The notes under the pieces: model-generated | Told to the model about the DNA's origin: nothing | The model's database searches: none | What the model saw: only the letters and a program-made list of their open reading frames with translations | Made by a program: the position numbers and the translations under genes | From: Flavobacterium psychrophilum | Lineage (GTDB): Bacteria > Bacteroidota > Bacteroidia > Flavobacteriales > Flavobacteriaceae | NCBI GenBank assembly: GCA_945874225.1 | Contig: CAMCFT010000047.1 | Span: 1 to 12,082 of the forward strand | DNA: 12,082 nucleotides | Direction: 5' to 3' | Part shown: piece after piece, positions 7,839-12,082 of the stretch | Numbering within the stretch: position 1 is the stretch's first letter | Layout: the number at the start of each line of letters is the position of its first letter

Positions 7839-9419
7839 ATGAAACGATCAGAACAATTAGCAAAACTCCAACAAACCTCAAATTGGGATGTAATCATAAT
7901 TGGTGGTGGCGCTAGCGGTTTAGGAACTGCATTGGATTCGGCAAGCCGAGGTTTAAAAACAATCTTGGTTGAAGCTGCTGATTTTGCCAAAGGAACATCC
8001 AGCCGAAGCACAAAACTAGTTCACGGTGGTGTGCGTTATTTAGAACAAGGAAATCTCTCCTTGGTTATAGAAGCTCTTAAAGAGAGAGGCCTAATGGCAA
8101 AAAATGCCGGGCATTTAGTTAAAAACCAATCTTTCATAATTCCAAACTACAACTGGTGGGGCGGCTATTTTTATACCTTTGGACTTACGCTTTATGATTT
8201 GCTGGCAGGACGTTTAAGTTTAGGCAAGTCCAAATTCCTTTCGAAGAAAAAAACCATAGAATTACTTCCCACGATTGAACAAAAAGGATTGCGAAATGGC
8301 GTGATTTACCACGATGGACAATTTGACGATTCTCGAATGGCGATTAACTTGGCACAAACTGCAATTGAAAATGGAGCTTGTGTTTTGAATTATATCAAAG
8401 TAATTCATCTTCTAAAAGACAAAAATCACCAAGTCATTGGAGTCATTGTAGAAGATCAGGAAACGGGCACGAAGCACGAAATAAAAGGAACATCAGTTAT
8501 TAACGCAACGGGTGTTTTTACCAATTCGATTATGAAGATGAACGACAAAGTATATAAAAAATATATTGTACCCAGTCAGGGAATCCATTTGGTTTTTGAT
8601 AAATCTTTTCTACCAAGTACAAATGCTTTGATGATTCCAAAAACGAGCGATGGCAGAGTATTATTTGCTGTTCCTTGGCACGACAAAATTGTTGTTGGCA
8701 CTACGGATACCTTGATAAAAAGCCATAGCTTGGAACCAATAGCATTGGAAAAAGAAATAGAATTTGTGCTGGAAACTGCCCAAAGATTCTTGTCGAAAAA
8801 ACCGACCAGAGCAGATGTTTTATCCGTTTTTGCAGGACTAAGACCTTTGGCAGCGCCAGAAGAAAAAGGACAAAGCACTAAAGAAGTATCCAGAAGCCAT
8901 AAAATAATTGTTTCCGAAACGGGATTGATTTCCATCACTGGCGGAAAATGGACAACCTATCGGAAAATTGCCGAAGACATTATGGACAAAGCGATTAGCG
9001 TGCATAATTTACCAAAGTCCGTCTGCAAAACAGAACATATTTCTATTCACGGCAATCAAAAAACCACTACATTAGATCGTGAAAATTACCTTTATATTTA
9101 CGGAACTGATATTCCTGAAATATTGCAATTACAGGAAAAGGAACCCAAATTAAAAGAAAAATTACATCCCAATTACGACTATACAATGGCCGAAGTTGCT
9201 TGGGCAATTCGCTATGAAATGGCTAGAACTATTGAAGACGTTTTAGCAAGACGAGTGCGATTGCTCTTTTTAGATGCTCGTGCAGCAATTGATTCTTGTG
9301 AAAAAGTAGCCGATTTATTAGCTAAAGAATTGAGTCACGATGAAACTTGGAAACAAAATCAAATCACAGTTTTTAAAACACTGGCAAACGGATTTCTTTT
9401 GAAAGAATTCCGAATATAA
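7839..9419 (+). CDS. glpD: FAD-dependent glycerol-3-phosphate dehydrogenase, aerobic GlpD type
   Basis: This 526-residue flavoprotein oxidises sn-glycerol-3-phosphate to dihydroxyacetone phosphate and passes electrons to the membrane quinone pool. The N-terminus carries the dinucleotide-binding motif WDVIIIGGGASGLGTALD (16-33), followed by the family signature SSRSTKLVHGGVRYLEQGN (54-72). AGLRPL (332-337) and ITGGKWTTYRK (366-376) close the FAD domain, and the DAO C-terminal domain has ARRVRLLFLDARAA near 470-483. No frame break or missing motif is visible, and the length is close to the usual 500-550 residues. The protein is probably peripherally membrane-bound. The ATG at 7839 is preceded by an A-rich leader. 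It is the first gene of a glpD-glpK-glpF cluster; glpK begins 144 bases downstream with a repeat in between. Confidence 0.95.
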   Translation: MKRSEQLAKLQQTSNWDVIIIGGGASGLGTALDSASRGLKTILVEAADFAKGTSSRSTKLVHGGVRYLEQGNLSLVIEALKERGLMAKNAGHLVKNQSFIIPNYNWWGGYFYTFGLTLYDLLAGRLSLGKSKFLSKKKTIELLPTIEQKGLRNGVIYHDGQFDDSRMAINLAQTAIENGACVLNYIKVIHLLKDKNHQVIGVIVEDQETGTKHEIKGTSVINATGVFTNSIMKMNDKVYKKYIVPSQGIHLVFDKSFLPSTNALMIPKTSDGRVLFAVPWHDKIVVGTTDTLIKSHSLEPIALEKEIEFVLETAQRFLSKKPTRADVLSVFAGLRPLAAPEEKGQSTKEVSRSHKIIVSETGLISITGGKWTTYRKIAEDIMDKAISVHNLPKSVCKTEHISIHGNQKTTTLDRENYLYIYGTDIPEILQLQEKEPKLKEKLHPNYDYTMAEVAWAIRYEMARTIEDVLARRVRLLFLDARAAIDSCEKVADLLAKELSHDETWKQNQITVFKTLANGFLLKEFRI

Positions 9420-9431
9420 TGAAAAAAGTTA

Positions 9432-11079
<1,648 letters not shown>

Positions 11080-11100
11080 AAATTATTAAATAACATTTCA

Positions 11101-11133
11101 AAATCGTATATCAAATATCTTAAATCGTAAATT
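11101..11133. repeat. Short degenerate AAATCGTA repeat before glpF
   Basis: AAATCGTA occurs at 11101-11108 and again at 11122-11129, with a related CAAATATCT unit between them, giving a spacing of about 10 bases. Such TCGTAAA/TCAAAT strings are frequent between genes in Flavobacterium. It ends 3 bases before the glpF start codon and therefore forms most of its leader. No regulatory role is evident. Confidence 0.5.
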
Positions 11134-11136
11134 ACT

Positions 11137-11868
11137 ATGACTCCATTTATAGCAGAAATTATAGGCACAATGCTAATGATTTTATTAGGCAACGGAGTAG
11201 TTGCCAACGTAGTTTTATCAGGAACCAAAGGAAACAATTCAGGTTGGATTGTTATTACTGCCGGTTGGGCATTTGGCGTATTTGTTGGCGTTACAGTTGC
11301 TGGGCCAATAAGCGGCGCACATTTGAATCCTACTGTAACTCTTGCATTAGCGATTGCAGGAAAATTTGCCTGGAACCAAGTTGGAATTTATATTCTTGCC
11401 CAATTAATTGGCGCAATGCTCGGCGCATTCTTTGTTTGGTTGTTTCACAAAGACCATTTTGCCATTACCGAAGATGAAAGTGGAAAACTCGCTTGTTTTT
11501 GTACTGGCCCAGCTATTAGAAACACTTTCTCGAATTTGACGAGCGAAATCATTGGGACATTTGTCTTGATTTTTGTGATATTTTATATCGCCGGACCTGA
11601 GCTTACTTTAAGTGCTGATTCAACGGCAAAAATTGGTCTTGGAACCATTGGAGCTTTGCCAGTGGCGATTTTGGTTTGGGCTCTTGGATTGTCATTGGGC
11701 GGAACAACTGGTTATGCCATTAATCCTGCGAGGGATTTAGGCCCACGAATTATGCACGCAATTTTGCCTGTAAAAGGAAGCAGCGATTGGACTTATGCTT
11801 GGATTCCTATTGTTGGACCTATTGTTGGAGCGGCATTGGCAGCTGGATTGTATTTGGTTTTGCAGTAA
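11137..11868 (+). CDS. glpF: Glycerol uptake facilitator (aquaglyceroporin, MIP family)
   Basis: This 243-residue inner-membrane channel lets glycerol enter by diffusion and is the third gene of the glycerol cluster, 76 bases after glpK. Six hydrophobic helices are readable, and the two half-helix loops carry the pore motifs: SGAHLNPTVTLAL (59-71) and GYAINPARDLGPR (192-204). The Asp after the second-motif Arg (Asp200) is typical of glycerol-conducting GlpF rather than water-specific AqpZ. The first motif reads Asn-Pro-Thr instead of Asn-Pro-Ala. A cytosolic-looking loop at 104-130 (HKDHFAITEDESGKLACFCTG) is as expected for GlpF. The ATG at 11137 starts with little or no leader beyond the first helix, as is normal, and lacks a Shine-Dalgarno sequence. 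Internal readings in the other frames are overlaps and not genes. Confidence 0.95.
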   Translation: MTPFIAEIIGTMLMILLGNGVVANVVLSGTKGNNSGWIVITAGWAFGVFVGVTVAGPISGAHLNPTVTLALAIAGKFAWNQVGIYILAQLIGAMLGAFFVWLFHKDHFAITEDESGKLACFCTGPAIRNTFSNLTSEIIGTFVLIFVIFYIAGPELTLSADSTAKIGLGTIGALPVAILVWALGLSLGGTTGYAINPARDLGPRIMHAILPVKGSSDWTYAWIPIVGPIVGAALAAGLYLVLQ

Positions 11869-11891
11869 TTGCATATTTTGAACCAAGTCAG

Positions 11892-11917
11892 CATCCCGCT
11901 AAAATATAACATCCCGC
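11892..11917. repeat. Two direct copies of CATCCCGC after glpF
   Basis: CATCCCGC occurs at 11892-11899 and 11910-11917, 18 bases apart start to start, in an otherwise AT-rich spacer. Two copies of eight bases could be chance or a weak tandem binding site. No function is claimed. Confidence 0.35.
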
Positions 11918-11920
11918 ATT

Positions 11921-11976
11921 TTAATCAAATACACTAGGTACTATCTTGAATACCTAATTTATTTTGATTAATTTTT
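11921..11976. terminator. Long imperfect palindrome downstream of glpF, possible bidirectional terminator
   Basis: The outer arms TTAATCAAA (11921-11929) and TTTGATTAA (11963-11971) are exact reverse complements, and so are the inner arms TAGGTA (11935-11940) and TACCTA (11951-11956) around a 10-base loop. The parts between them also pair partly. The 3' side runs into TTTTT (11972-11976). It probably ends the glp transcript; if a gene converges from the right it may serve both strands. Confidence 0.5.
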
Positions 11977-11988
11977 AATATCTTTGAA

Positions 11989-12082
11989 TTAGCAGAGAGG
12001 AAGCATGCTGTGATTTTTCGCTGGATGTTTACCTTGTTTAGCCTCAACTTGTTTGGGGCTAATTTTTGACTCTGTTTCTGCG
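11989..12082 (-). CDS. Possible C-terminal end of a convergent gene, unidentified
   Basis: Read on the minus strand from the right edge, one frame stays open for 30 codons and stops with TAA at 11991-11989. The peptide is hydrophilic and Lys-rich (AETESKISPKQVEAKQGKHP and ten more residues ending MLPLC). I do not recognise it. A 30-codon open frame is not strong evidence by itself, since chance openings of this length occur, but a palindrome suited to a convergent terminator lies just beyond the stop. The same stretch could instead be untranslated or part of a small RNA. Confidence 0.3.
   Translation of the reverse strand, partial: AETESKISPKQVEAKQGKHPAKNHSMLPLC

Noticed and set aside
8576..8938. 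120-codon minus-strand open frame inside glpD
   Set aside because: It lies wholly within a well-supported gene whose motifs are intact in the other strand; its composition follows from the glpD codons.

Overview
The window looks like chromosomal DNA from a member of the Bacteroidota, most likely Flavobacterium or a close relative. The evidence is the low GC content, A-rich start-codon contexts without Shine-Dalgarno sequences, a SusC/SusD outer-membrane pair, TAnnTTTG-type promoter boxes and intergenic repeats of a kind common in Flavobacterium. All complete genes read on the + strand.

Positions 1-7708 hold the 3' part of an amino-sugar (chitin-type) utilisation locus. In order it has: the C-terminal part of a SusC-family TonB-dependent transporter (cut by the window edge), its SusD-family lipoprotein, a strong hairpin, a fusion of glucosamine-6-phosphate deaminase (NagB) with a PIG-L/LmbE-type deacetylase domain, and a secreted GH20 beta-N-acetylhexosaminidase. 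The inferred logic is that SusCD bind and import chito-oligosaccharides, GH20 releases GlcNAc in the periplasm, and the NagB fusion handles the phosphorylated amino sugar in the cytoplasm, yielding fructose-6-phosphate and ammonia. No separate NagA or GlcNAc kinase lies in the window. The layout resembles part of the F. johnsoniae chitin utilisation locus. The unit ends in a clear intrinsic terminator at 7677-7708, preceded by an unexplained two-tier stem-loop.

Positions 7780-11976 hold a glycerol utilisation cluster, glpD-glpK-glpF: FAD-dependent glycerol-3-phosphate dehydrogenase, glycerol kinase and aquaglyceroporin. A TATGTTTG promoter box and a perfect palindrome sit just before glpD. 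Both gaps inside the cluster carry dispersed-type repeats: an imperfect inverted repeat of about 80 bases between glpD and glpK, and a CCCCC-GAA-GGGGG hairpin that overlaps the glpK stop codon, followed by an AAATCGTA-containing repeat. A long imperfect palindrome after glpF probably ends the unit.

The last 94 bases may hold the 3' end of a convergent gene on the minus strand. A short RNA reading off the right edge is a weaker alternative. I do not see a convincing novel defence, mobile or biosynthetic system. The items most worth a second look are the NagB-deacetylase fusion with an altered catalytic-loop residue, the structured region before the terminator at 7677-7708, and the repeats inside the glp cluster.
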